Source of the DNA: Scandinavium vulneris_A
GTDB taxonomy: Bacteria; Pseudomonadota; Gammaproteobacteria; Enterobacterales; Enterobacteriaceae
Length of the DNA: 64,000 bases
NCBI GenBank assembly: GCA_046518185.1
Contig: JBKGRZ010000011.1
Location: 22,745-86,744 of the forward strand
Direction of reading: 5' to 3'
Part shown: in pieces, positions 17,257 to 25,053 of the stretch
Position numbering within the stretch: the stretch's first letter is position 1
Layout of the letters: every line of letters starts with the position of its first letter
Made by a program: the position numbers and the translations under genes
Notes under the pieces: model-generated
The model's database searches: none
What the model was told of the DNA's origin: nothing
What the model saw: only the letters and a program-made list of their open reading frames with translations

Positions 17257-18194
17257 TCAGGGGCTTCTCCGTGATAAACGTCCGCGAGGATCTCGCGTGC
17301 GCCGTTGTTGAGTAACTCTTCAGCCAGTGAAATGCCGAGTTTTTCGGCGTCTTCCGCTGGTCCACGACGCTCACCGCGTACCATCTGGCTGCCGTCAGGC
17401 GCGCCAACCAGTGCGCGGAGCCAGATTTCGCCATTGCTCAATTCAGCATAGCTGCCAATTGGCACCTGACAGCCGCCTTCGAGGCGGGTATTCATCGCGC
17501 GTTCAGCGCAGACGCGAACGGCGGTGTCCGTATGATTCAGCGGCGCGAGCAGCGTGCGGGTGTGTTGGTCGTCAAGACGACATTCGATGCCCACGGCACC
17601 CTGACCCACGGCGGGCAGAGATTGCTCTGGCGACAGAGCCTGGCGGATCCGGTTTTCCAGTCCGAGGCGTTTGAGCCCCGCGACCGCCAGAATAATCGCA
17701 TCATAATCGCCGTTATCGAGCTTACTCAAACGCGTGCCGACGTTGCCGCGCAGCGAGCGAATCACCAGATCCGGGCGTTCGGCAGCCAGCTGGCACTGGC
17801 GGCGTAAACTTGAGGTACCAACCACGCTGCCGACGGGCAAGGCGTCGAGGGATTCAAACTGATTCGAGACAAACGCATCACGCGGATCGTCGCGTTCGCA
17901 GATGGTCGTCAGGCCAAGCCCTGGCGGAAATTCCACCGGGACATCTTTCATTGAATGCACGGCGATATCCGCCCGGCCTTCAAGCAGCGCCAGTTCCAGT
18001 TCTTTGACAAACAGCCCTTTACCGCCCACTTTTGCCAGCGGCGTATCGAGGATCACATCGCCACGCGTGACCATTGGCACCAGCTCAACCTGGAGCCCGG
18101 GATGGCTCGCCATCAGCCTGTCTTTCACATAATATGCCTGCCAGAGTGCGAGAGGACTTTGGCGTGTGGCAATTCTTAAAACTTTGTCTAACAT
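17253..18194 (-). CDS. hemC: Porphobilinogen deaminase (hydroxymethylbilane synthase)
   Basis: HemC joins four porphobilinogens into hydroxymethylbilane in the cytoplasm. The 313-residue protein contains RIATRQSPLALWQA, HSMKDVP, GTSSLRRQ and Cys-242 in RLEGGCQVPIG, the residue that carries the dipyrromethane cofactor. It is the first gene of hemCDXY and is transcribed divergently from cyaA, across a 338-base intergenic region, as in E. coli. Confidence 0.98.
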   Translation of the reverse strand: MLDKVLRIATRQSPLALWQAYYVKDRLMASHPGLQVELVPMVTRGDVILDTPLAKVGGKGLFVKELELALLEGRADIAVHSMKDVPVEFPPGLGLTTICERDDPRDAFVSNQFESLDALPVGSVVGTSSLRRQCQLAAERPDLVIRSLRGNVGTRLSKLDNGDYDAIILAVAGLKRLGLENRIRQALSPEQSLPAVGQGAVGIECRLDDQHTRTLLAPLNHTDTAVRVCAERAMNTRLEGGCQVPIGSYAELSNGEIWLRALVGAPDGSQMVRGERRGPAEDAEKLGISLAEELLNNGAREILADVYHGEAPE

Positions 18195-18532
18195 GCTTGT
18201 TACCGTCGTTATCGTCCGCCAGCCATCCTAACATTGTTGCTATAAGGATGTTAGTTTTCGAGTTTTTCTGAAAATGCGCGAATAGAGACCAGCAGGGCGT
18301 GTTGAAGAATTTACAGCGGTTAATTGGTGCTAAACTTATCTGTAGCGCATCTTTCTTTACGGTCAAACGGCAAGGTGTTAAATTGATCACGTTTTAAACC
18401 GTTTGTTAGCCCGCACCACACACCATCCTGGCGACAGACGGTAGCGGTTCTTGTTGAATTCTAAAAACCTTCGTATCCCATGCAGTTCACCGCTTTAGCG
18501 ATACGCCAGGTTTTAACATCAGGCGATATGTC
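18195..18532. promoter_or_regulatory. hemC-cyaA divergent promoter region
   Basis: This 338-base gap carries the two outward promoters. For cyaA the strongest visible promoter is TTTACG (18356-18361), a 16-base spacer and TTAAAT (18378-18383), which correspond to P2 of E. coli cyaA. A long leader (about 140 bases) precedes the TTG start codon. The hemC promoter lies towards 18200-18300, but I could not settle its hexamers. Confidence 0.7.
18373..18394. promoter_or_regulatory. CRP-cAMP operator of cyaA
   Basis: The 22-bp site has half-sites GTGTTA and TGATCACG around the usual six-base core and overlaps the -10 of the cyaA promoter. In E. coli the equivalent site lets CRP-cAMP repress cyaA, a negative feedback on cAMP synthesis. 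Confidence 0.85.
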
Positions 18533-21079
18533 TTGTACCTCTATATTGAGACACTGAAACAGAGACTGGATGCCATAAATCAATTGCGCGTGGATCGTGC
18601 GCTTGCTGCCATGGGGCCCGCTTTCCAGCAGGTCTACAGTCTTCTGCCGACATTACTGCATTATCATCATCCGCTGATGCCGGGTTACCTCGAAGGTAAC
18701 GTCCCCAAAGGCATTTGCCTCTACACGCCTGATGAAACCCAACGTCACTACCTTGATGAGCTCGAACTGCATCGCGGCATGCCGCCGCAGGACACTGCCA
18801 AAGGCGAACTGCCGATCACCGGCGTGTACTCAATGGGTAGCACCTCTTCTGTCGGTCAAAGTTGTTCTTCGGATCTCGATATCTGGGTCTGTCATCAGGC
18901 CTGGCTTGATAATGGCGAACGACAGCTGCTGCAACGTAAATGTAGCCTGCTGGAAAGCTGGGCTGCCTCACTCGGGGTGGAAGTCAGCTTCTTCCTGATT
19001 GACGAAAACCGCTTCCGCCATAACGAAAGCGGCAGCCTGGGCGGCGAAGACTGCGGTTCAACGCAGCATATTTTGCTGCTCGACGAATTTTATCGCACCG
19101 CCGTGCGCCTCGCGGGGAAACGTATTCTGTGGAATATGGTGCCGTGCGAGGAAGAAGAGCATTACGATGACTACGTCATGAAGCTCTACGCGCAGGGCGT
19201 GCTGACCCCGAACGAATGGCTGGATCTTGGCGGATTGAGCACGCTCTCCGCAGAAGAATACTTCGGTGCCAGCCTGTGGCAGCTGTATAAAAGCATTGAT
19301 TCTCCGTACAAAGCGGTGCTGAAAACTCTGCTACTTGAAGCCTATTCCTGGGAATATCCGAACAGTCGCCTGCTGGCGAAAGACATTAAACAGCGCCTGC
19401 ATGATGGCGAGATTGTGTCGTTCGGGCTCGACCCGTACTGCATGATGCTCGAACGCGTCACCACCTATCTGCTGGCCATTGATGACACCACCCGTCTGGA
19501 TCTGGTGCGTCGATGTTTCTACCTCAAAGTCTGCGAAAAACTGAGCCGCGAACGTGCGTGCGTCGGCTGGCGTCGTGAAGTGATCGGACAGTTAGTGAAA
19601 GAGTGGGGCTGGAGCGAAGAGCGTCTGGCGATGCTGGATAACCGCGCCAACTGGAAGATTGACGAAGTGCGCGATGCGCACAATGAATTGCTCGACGCGA
19701 TGATGCAGAGCTACCGCAATCTGATTCGTTTCGCGCGTCGGAACAACCTCAGCGTTTCCGCCAGCCCGCAGGACATTGGTGTCCTGACCCGCAAACTGTA
19801 TGCCGCGTTTGAAGCCCTGCCGGGCAAAGTCACGCTGGTGAACCCGCAAATTTCACCGGACCTTTCCGAGCCAAACCTGACCTTTATTCATGTGCCGCCG
19901 GGCCGTGCCAACCGTACAGGCTGGTATCTCTACAATCGCGCCCCGAACATGGAATCGATCGTCAGTCATCAGCCGCTCGAATATAACCGTTATCTTAATA
20001 AGCTGGTGGCTTGGGCCTGGTTTAACGGCCTGCTGACCTCACGCACCCGCCTGTTTATTAAGGGCAACGGCATTGCCGACCTGGCAAAATTGCAGGAAAT
20101 GGTCGCCGACGTCTCGCACCACTTCCCGCTGCGCCTGCCAGCGCCGACGCCAAAAGCGTTGTATAGCCCATGTGAAATTCGCCATCTGGCGATTATCGTC
20201 AACCTCGAATACGACCCGACTACGGCGTTCCGTAATCAGGTGGTGCACTTTGATTTCCGTAAGCTCGACGTCTTCAGCTTTGGCGAAGAACAAAATTGCC
20301 TGGTGGGTAGCGTCGACCTGCTGTATCGCAACTCGTGGAATGAGGTGCGAACCCTGCACTTTAACGGCGAGCAGGCGATGATCGAAGCGCTGAAAACCAT
20401 TCTCGGTAAAATGCACCAGGATGCGGCTCCGCCGGACAGCGTCGACGTATTCTGCTACAGCCAGCATTTGCGTGGTCTTATCCGCACCCGCGTGCAGCAG
20501 TTGGTTTCAGAGTGTATTGAACTGCGTCTTTCCAGTACGCGTCAGGAAACGGGGCGTTTCAAAGCGCTGCGTGTGGCGGGGCAAACCTGGGGACTGTTCT
20601 TCGAGCGGCTGAATGTTTCCGTACAGAAGCTGGAAAACGCCATCGAGTTCTATGGCGCGATTTCACATAACAAACTGCATGGTTTGTCGGTGAAAGTAGA
20701 AACCAACCATGTGCAGCTTCCGCCGGTGGTCGACGGTTTCGCCAGTGAAGGAATTATTCAGTTCTTCTTTGAAGACAGCAGTGAAGACAACGGCTTTAAC
20801 ATCTACATTCTGGATGAGAGCAACCGGGCAGAGGTGTATCACCACTGCGAAGGTAGCAAAGAAGAACTGGTGCGTGACGTCAGCCGGTTCTACTCGTCAT
20901 CGCACGATCGCTTCACCTACGGCTCAAGCTTCATCAATTTCAACCTGCCGCAGTTCTACCAGATTGTGAAAGTCGACAATCGCGCTCAGGTTATCCCGTT
21001 CCGCACGCAGGCCATTGCGGCCGTCGCACCCGCCAATCAGGATGAAACGACCCCGTTACTGCAGCAGTATTTTTCTTAA
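18533..21079 (+). CDS. cyaA: Class I adenylate cyclase
   Basis: CyaA converts ATP to cAMP and is activated when PTS EIIA-Glc is phosphorylated. The 848-residue length equals E. coli. The N-terminal catalytic domain has the nucleotidyltransferase motif GSTSSVGQSCSSDLDIWV (about residues 101-118), with the two metal-binding Asp residues in SDLDIW. The C-terminal half is the glucose-sensing regulatory part. The start is TTG at 18533, as in E. coli, where the weak UUG limits expression; no ATG alternative is near. The 3' end overlaps convergent cyaY by four bases. Confidence 0.97.
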   Translation: MYLYIETLKQRLDAINQLRVDRALAAMGPAFQQVYSLLPTLLHYHHPLMPGYLEGNVPKGICLYTPDETQRHYLDELELHRGMPPQDTAKGELPITGVYSMGSTSSVGQSCSSDLDIWVCHQAWLDNGERQLLQRKCSLLESWAASLGVEVSFFLIDENRFRHNESGSLGGEDCGSTQHILLLDEFYRTAVRLAGKRILWNMVPCEEEEHYDDYVMKLYAQGVLTPNEWLDLGGLSTLSAEEYFGASLWQLYKSIDSPYKAVLKTLLLEAYSWEYPNSRLLAKDIKQRLHDGEIVSFGLDPYCMMLERVTTYLLAIDDTTRLDLVRRCFYLKVCEKLSRERACVGWRREVIGQLVKEWGWSEERLAMLDNRANWKIDEVRDAHNELLDAMMQSYRNLIRFARRNNLSVSASPQDIGVLTRKLYAAFEALPGKVTLVNPQISPDLSEPNLTFIHVPPGRANRTGWYLYNRAPNMESIVSHQPLEYNRYLNKLVAWAWFNGLLTSRTRLFIKGNGIADLAKLQEMVADVSHHFPLRLPAPTPKALYSPCEIRHLAIIVNLEYDPTTAFRNQVVHFDFRKLDVFSFGEEQNCLVGSVDLLYRNSWNEVRTLHFNGEQAMIEALKTILGKMHQDAAPPDSVDVFCYSQHLRGLIRTRVQQLVSECIELRLSSTRQETGRFKALRVAGQTWGLFFERLNVSVQKLENAIEFYGAISHNKLHGLSVKVETNHVQLPPVVDGFASEGIIQFFFEDSSEDNGFNIYILDESNRAEVYHHCEGSKEELVRDVSRFYSSSHDRFTYGSSFINFNLPQFYQIVKVDNRAQVIPFRTQAIAAVAPANQDETTPLLQQYFS

Positions 21080-21396
21080 CGGAAGCTAACCGCTTCACCC
21101 GCCTGCTGTGTGGCGGCCTGTTCCAGTAAATCCCAGAACGTTTCGCCGCTGCGATCGCAGACCCATTCCGTGCCTTTCAGGTCGAAATGGTAGCCGCCTT
21201 GTTTGGTCGCCAGCCACACCTGGTGTAAAGGCTCCTGGCGGTTAATGATGATTTTGCTGCCGTTCTCGAAACTCAGCGTCAGTACGCCGCCGTTAATCTC
21301 GCAATCAATATCGCCGTCGCCATCCCAGTCATCAATGCTCTCTTCGATGGTCATCCACAACTGGTCTGCAAGGCGATGAAATTCACTGTCGTTCAT
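21076..21396 (-). CDS. cyaY: Frataxin homologue, iron-sulfur cluster assembly regulator
   Basis: CyaY binds iron through an acidic helix and modulates IscS-dependent Fe-S cluster assembly. It has 106 residues, equal to E. coli. The acidic ridge is DQLWMTIEESIDDWDGDGDIDCE near the N terminus, and the beta-sheet core contains LTLSFENGSKIIINRQEP. It is convergent with cyaA, with a four-base overlap of the coding ends, and divergent from lptM across 138 bases. Confidence 0.97.
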   Translation of the reverse strand: MNDSEFHRLADQLWMTIEESIDDWDGDGDIDCEINGGVLTLSFENGSKIIINRQEPLHQVWLATKQGGYHFDLKGTEWVCDRSGETFWDLLEQAATQQAGEAVSFR

Positions 21397-21534
21397 TGTT
21401 CTTTTCCATTATCAGGTGATGGGCGCAGTATAACGCGAAACAATTCCGGTTGCAGTCAGGCGCTAAACGCTTGCTTTTACGTCTTCTCCTGCGATGATAG
21501 AAAGCAGAAAGCATCAACCACAGGCACTATAAGA

Positions 21535-21738
21535 ATGAAGAACCTCTTTCGACCACTGGTCCTTTTGGCTGCGTTAATGACCCTGGCAGGTTGTGGCCTG
21601 AAGGGGCCGCTCTATTTCCCGCCTGCAGATAAAACCGCTGCACCCCCGACGAAACCGGTCAATCCAGGTACTCAGAGTACCGAACCGACTCGCAACGATC
21701 GTGGCGATAACGGTGGCCCGACCCAGGTTAACTACTAA
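21535..21738 (+). CDS. lptM: LPS-assembly lipoprotein LptM (YifL)
   Basis: LptM is a small outer-membrane lipoprotein that stabilises the LptD-LptE translocon during disulfide maturation in E. coli. The 67-residue precursor has a classical lipoprotein signal, with the hydrophobic LLAALMTLAGC lipobox and lipidated Cys-20. It is followed by the conserved GLKGPLYFPP segment and a Pro/Thr/Asn-rich disordered tail. I start at ATG 21535 because the signal peptide begins there; a longer frame upstream runs into cyaY. It lies 36 bases ahead of dapF. Confidence 0.95.
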   Translation: MKNLFRPLVLLAALMTLAGCGLKGPLYFPPADKTAAPPTKPVNPGTQSTEPTRNDRGDNGGPTQVNY

Positions 21739-21774
21739 TACGACGTCGTTGTTTCTGCGTGGATGGAGTAAATG

Positions 21775-22599
21775 ATGCAGTTCTCTAAAATGCACGGCCT
21801 TGGCAACGATTTCATGGTCGTCGATGCGGTAACGCAGAATGTGTTCTTTTCTCCCGAGCTGATCCGCCGCCTGGCCGACAGGCATCTTGGCGTCGGATTC
21901 GATCAGCTGCTGGTGGTTGAACCGCCGTACGATCCCGATCTCGATTTTCACTACCGCATCTTTAACGCTGACGGCAGCGAAGTGTCGCAGTGTGGTAACG
22001 GCGCACGCTGCTTTGCGCGGTTTGTGCGACTGAAAGGCCTGACCAATAAACGTGACATCCACGTCAGCACCGCCAACGGTCGTATGGTATTAACCGTAAC
22101 GGACGACGACCTGGTGCGGGTGAACATGGGCGAGCCGAATTTCGAGCCGTCGCAGGTGCCGTTTCGCGCGAACAAAGCGGAAAAGACCTATATTATGCGT
22201 GCGGCTGAGCAGACAGTATTGTGCGGCGTCGTCTCGATGGGCAACCCGCACTGCGTGGTACAAGTCGACAGTGTGGACACCGCACCGGTGGAAACATTAG
22301 GCCCTGTTCTGGAAAATCATGAACGTTTTCCGGAGCGTGCCAATATCGGTTTTATGCAGGTGGTAAAGCACGACCACATCCGTTTACGCGTCTACGAGCG
22401 CGGCGCGGGTGAAACCCAGGCCTGCGGCAGCGGCGCGTGTGCGGCGGTTGCCGTCGGCATTCAGCAAGGGTTGCTGGGCGAAGAGGTACGCGTGGAATTA
22501 CCAGGCGGGCGTCTTGATATCGCCTGGAAAGGACCGGGTCAACCGTTGTTTATGACTGGCCCGGCGGCACATGTCTACGACGGATTTATTCATCTATGA
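21775..22599 (+). CDS. dapF: Diaminopimelate epimerase
   Basis: DapF epimerises LL- to meso-diaminopimelate for lysine and peptidoglycan synthesis. It has 274 residues from ATG 21775, with GGAG six bases upstream; ATG 21772 would only add one Met. The two catalytic cysteines are in CGNGARCFARF (Cys-73 region) and ETQACGSGACA (Cys-217 region), in the two symmetric halves. The stop overlaps the yigA ATG. Order dapF-yigA-xerC-yigB matches E. coli. Confidence 0.98.
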   Translation: MQFSKMHGLGNDFMVVDAVTQNVFFSPELIRRLADRHLGVGFDQLLVVEPPYDPDLDFHYRIFNADGSEVSQCGNGARCFARFVRLKGLTNKRDIHVSTANGRMVLTVTDDDLVRVNMGEPNFEPSQVPFRANKAEKTYIMRAAEQTVLCGVVSMGNPHCVVQVDSVDTAPVETLGPVLENHERFPERANIGFMQVVKHDHIRLRVYERGAGETQACGSGACAAVAVGIQQGLLGEEVRVELPGGRLDIAWKGPGQPLFMTGPAAHVYDGFIHL

Positions 22600-23303
22600 A
22601 ATCAATCGGGGAAGAACAGCAGGCAGAACTGAGCGCGCTCGACGATCGCGCGGTAGTAGATTACCTGCTGCAACATCCTGAATTCTTCATTCGTAATGCC
22701 TCTGCGGTGGAAGGGATGCGCGTCCCGCATCCGGTTCGCGGCACGGTGTCGCTGGTCGAATGGCATATGGCGCGTGCCAGAAATCACATCAACGCGCTGG
22801 AAGAGAATATGACGCTGCTGGTAGAGCAGGCATCGGCCAACGAAAGCCTGTTCTATCGTCTGCTGCATCTGCAAACGCGGCTGGCGGCGGCGGAAAGCCT
22901 CGACGATATGCTCAACCGGTTCCATCGTTGGGCGCGCGATCTGGGTCTGGCAGGGGCTACCGTGCGTCTGTTTGCCGATCGCTGGCGCATTGGCGCGCCG
23001 TCGAAATTCACTCAGTTGGCGTTATCGCGGCAGGCGTTTGAATCGATCCGCATTCAGCGTCTGGGTCATGAACGGCATTTTCTGGGCTCGCTCAACGGAC
23101 CGGAACTGCTGGTGATGATGCCGGATGCTAAAGCAATTGGCTCGGTGGCGATGTCGATGCTGGGCAGCGATGGCGATCTGGGCGTGGTGTTGTTCAGTAG
23201 CCGCGATCCGCAGCACTATCAGGCTGGTCAGGGAACGCACCTTTTGCAGGAAATTTCCCTGCTGCTGCCGGGCTTGCTGGAGCGTTGGGTCGAGCGCGTA
23301 TGA
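22596..23303 (+). CDS. yigA: DUF484 protein YigA
   Basis: The 235-residue DUF484 protein is predicted to have a GAF-like fold in its C-terminal two-thirds (LGSLNGPELLVMMPDAKAIGSVAMSML). A short helical N terminus is followed by a coiled-coil stretch (ARNHINALEENMTLLVEQASANES). The biochemical role is not established. It is translationally coupled both ways: its ATG overlaps the dapF stop and its stop overlaps the xerC ATG, so it belongs to the dapF-xerC operon. Confidence 0.94.
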   Translation: MKSIGEEQQAELSALDDRAVVDYLLQHPEFFIRNASAVEGMRVPHPVRGTVSLVEWHMARARNHINALEENMTLLVEQASANESLFYRLLHLQTRLAAAESLDDMLNRFHRWARDLGLAGATVRLFADRWRIGAPSKFTQLALSRQAFESIRIQRLGHERHFLGSLNGPELLVMMPDAKAIGSVAMSMLGSDGDLGVVLFSSRDPQHYQAGQGTHLLQEISLLLPGLLERWVERV

Positions 23304-24202
23304 CGCCGTCTCCGCTATCCGCCTCTACCGAACGCTTCCTGCGCTATCTCGGCGTTGAACGCCAGCTCAGCCCTATTACCGTGCTCAACTATCAGCGTCA
23401 GCTGGATGCCATCATGGCGTTAGCCGACGAAAGCGGCGTCAAAAGCTGGCAACAATGTGATGCTGCGGTGGTGCGTAATTTCGCGGTGCGCAGCCGCCGG
23501 AAAGGGCTCGGTCCGGCTAGCCTCGCGCTGAGGCTGTCGGCGTTACGCAGCTTCTTCGACTGGATGGTCAGTCAGGGCGAGCTGCAGGCCAATCCGGCGA
23601 AAGCCGTTTCGGCCCCGAAAGCCCCGCGCCATTTACCGAAAAACATCGACGTCGATGACGTCAACCGACTGCTGGATATCGACCTGAACGATTCGCTGGC
23701 GGTGCGCGACCGGGCGATGCTGGAAGTGATGTACGGCGCGGGCCTGCGTCTGTCGGAACTGGTCGGCCTCAATATCAAACATCTGGATTTAGAATCCGGT
23801 GAAGTGTGGGTGATGGGTAAGGGCAGCAAAGAGCGCCGTCTGCCTATTGGCCGCAACGCCGTGCAGTGGATTGAGCACTGGCTGGATCTACGCGGGCTGT
23901 TTGGCAGCGAGGAAGAAGCGCTGTTTCTGTCGAAGCTCGGCAAGCGTATCTCGGCCCGCAACGTGCAAAAGCGCTTCGCCGAATGGGGCATCAAGCAGGG
24001 GCTGAACAGCCATGTGAATCCCCACAAGCTGCGCCACTCGTTCGCCACGCATATGCTGGAATCGAGCGGTGATTTGCGCGGGGTGCAGGAACTGTTAGGC
24101 CACGCCAATCTCACCACCACTCAAATCTATACCCATCTTGATTTTCAACACCTTGCCTCGGTGTACGACAAGGCACACCCACGCGCCAAACGGGGGAAAT
24201 AA
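23300..24202 (+). CDS. xerC: Site-specific tyrosine recombinase XerC
   Basis: XerC acts with XerD at dif to resolve chromosome dimers. The 300-residue protein has the SAM-like N-terminal DNA-binding domain and the tyrosine-recombinase catalytic domain: GAGLRLSEL with the first Arg, GKGSKERRLP with the catalytic Lys, HKLRHSFATH, LGHANLTTTQIYTH and the nucleophile Tyr-277. ATG 23300 is coupled to the yigA stop. This is the housekeeping recombinase; nothing nearby suggests an integron or element integrase. Confidence 0.98.
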   Translation: MTPSPLSASTERFLRYLGVERQLSPITVLNYQRQLDAIMALADESGVKSWQQCDAAVVRNFAVRSRRKGLGPASLALRLSALRSFFDWMVSQGELQANPAKAVSAPKAPRHLPKNIDVDDVNRLLDIDLNDSLAVRDRAMLEVMYGAGLRLSELVGLNIKHLDLESGEVWVMGKGSKERRLPIGRNAVQWIEHWLDLRGLFGSEEEALFLSKLGKRISARNVQKRFAEWGIKQGLNSHVNPHKLRHSFATHMLESSGDLRGVQELLGHANLTTTQIYTHLDFQHLASVYDKAHPRAKRGK

Positions 24203-24918
24203 TGCGTTTTTACCGTCCACTGGGCCAGATAGCGGCCCTGACCTTCGACCTGGATGACACCCTTTACGACAACCGGCAGGTGATTCGCCGTACGGAAAAA
24301 GAGTCGCTGGCGTTCGTCCGCAATTACCATCCGGCGTTACAGGCGCTGGAAAGCAGTGATTTTCAGCAGCTGCGCCAGTCGCTGCGCCAGGCCGACCCGG
24401 AAATTTATCACGACGTAACCGAATGGCGTCGGCGGGCGGTCGAGCAGGCGATGCTCAACGCCGGGCTATCGGCGAGAGAAGCCACGGTCGGTGCCAATGC
24501 GGCGATGGCGAATTTCGCCCAATGGCGCAGTGCGATTGAGGTGCCGCAGGAAACCCACGACACCCTCGCGCGTCTGGCAGAAAAATGGCCGCTGGTGGCG
24601 ATAACCAACGGCAACGCCCAGCCGGAACTGTTTGGTCTGAACGACTATTTTAAGTTCGTGCTGCGCGCGGGCCCCGACGGGCGTTCAAAGCCGTTTAGCG
24701 ACATGTACCATCTGGCAGCGGAACGCCTCGACGTGCCGCTGGAGCAGATCCTGCACGTCGGTGATGACCTGACGACCGACGTCGCAGGCGCTATCCGTTG
24801 CGGGATGCAAGCCTGCTGGATAAACCTGCTTGAGGGCGATTTAATGCAAATTGCCGACAGCCGCCTGTTACCTCACCTCGAAATTTCGCGGTTGGCATCG
24901 CTCACTACGCTGATATAA
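24202..24918 (+). CDS. yigB: HAD-family phosphatase YigB (FMN phosphatase)
   Basis: YigB is a HAD-superfamily phosphatase; the E. coli protein dephosphorylates FMN and 5-amino-6-ribitylamino-uracil phosphate in riboflavin metabolism. It has 238 residues. Motif I is TFDLDDTLYDN with nucleophile and acid/base Asp, motif II AITNG, and motif IV HVGDDLTTDVAG. The ATG shares one base with the xerC stop. The uvrD promoter overlaps its 3' end. Confidence 0.94.
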   Translation: MRFYRPLGQIAALTFDLDDTLYDNRQVIRRTEKESLAFVRNYHPALQALESSDFQQLRQSLRQADPEIYHDVTEWRRRAVEQAMLNAGLSAREATVGANAAMANFAQWRSAIEVPQETHDTLARLAEKWPLVAITNGNAQPELFGLNDYFKFVLRAGPDGRSKPFSDMYHLAAERLDVPLEQILHVGDDLTTDVAGAIRCGMQACWINLLEGDLMQIADSRLLPHLEISRLASLTTLI

Positions 24919-24919
24919 T
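24892..24919 (+). promoter_or_regulatory. uvrD promoter
   Basis: TTGGCA (24892-24897), a 16-base spacer and TATAAT (24914-24919) form a strong sigma-70 promoter inside the yigB 3' end. The expected start near 24926 lies just upstream of the LexA box, as in E. coli uvrD. Confidence 0.8.
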
Positions 24920-24929
24920 CACCGTAACT

Positions 24930-24945
24930 CTGTATAAAATTCCAG
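24930..24945. promoter_or_regulatory. LexA box (SOS operator) of uvrD
   Basis: CTG-N10-CAG with an AT-rich core (TATAAAATTC) matches the LexA consensus. It sits immediately after the predicted transcription start, so LexA would block early elongation or initiation of uvrD. Confidence 0.85.
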
Positions 24946-24950
24946 GGTTT

Positions 24951-25017
24951 TGGCGGATGCGCTATGCTTATCCGCCCTACGATCGTGTAGGCCCGGTAAG
25001 CGAAGCGCCACCGGGCG
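24951..25017. repeat. BIME (two inverted REP units) in the uvrD leader
   Basis: Two REP-type palindromes in opposite orientation are joined by a short spacer. One is GCGGATGCG...TCCGCCC, the other GGCCCGGTAAGCGAAGCGCC. The element fills the leader between the LexA box and the uvrD start, so it would be present in the mRNA as strong hairpins. Confidence 0.88.
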
Positions 25018-25053
25018 TTTCGTCGTTTTCCCTTTTTCTACGTGGCGGTGCCA

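Noticed and set aside
21376..21534. Longer N-terminal extension of lptM
   Set aside because: It overlaps cyaY and would bury the lipoprotein signal peptide, which must be N-terminal.
23300..24202. Tyrosine recombinase as evidence of a mobile element
   Set aside because: The gene is housekeeping xerC in its dapF-yigA-xerC-yigB context.
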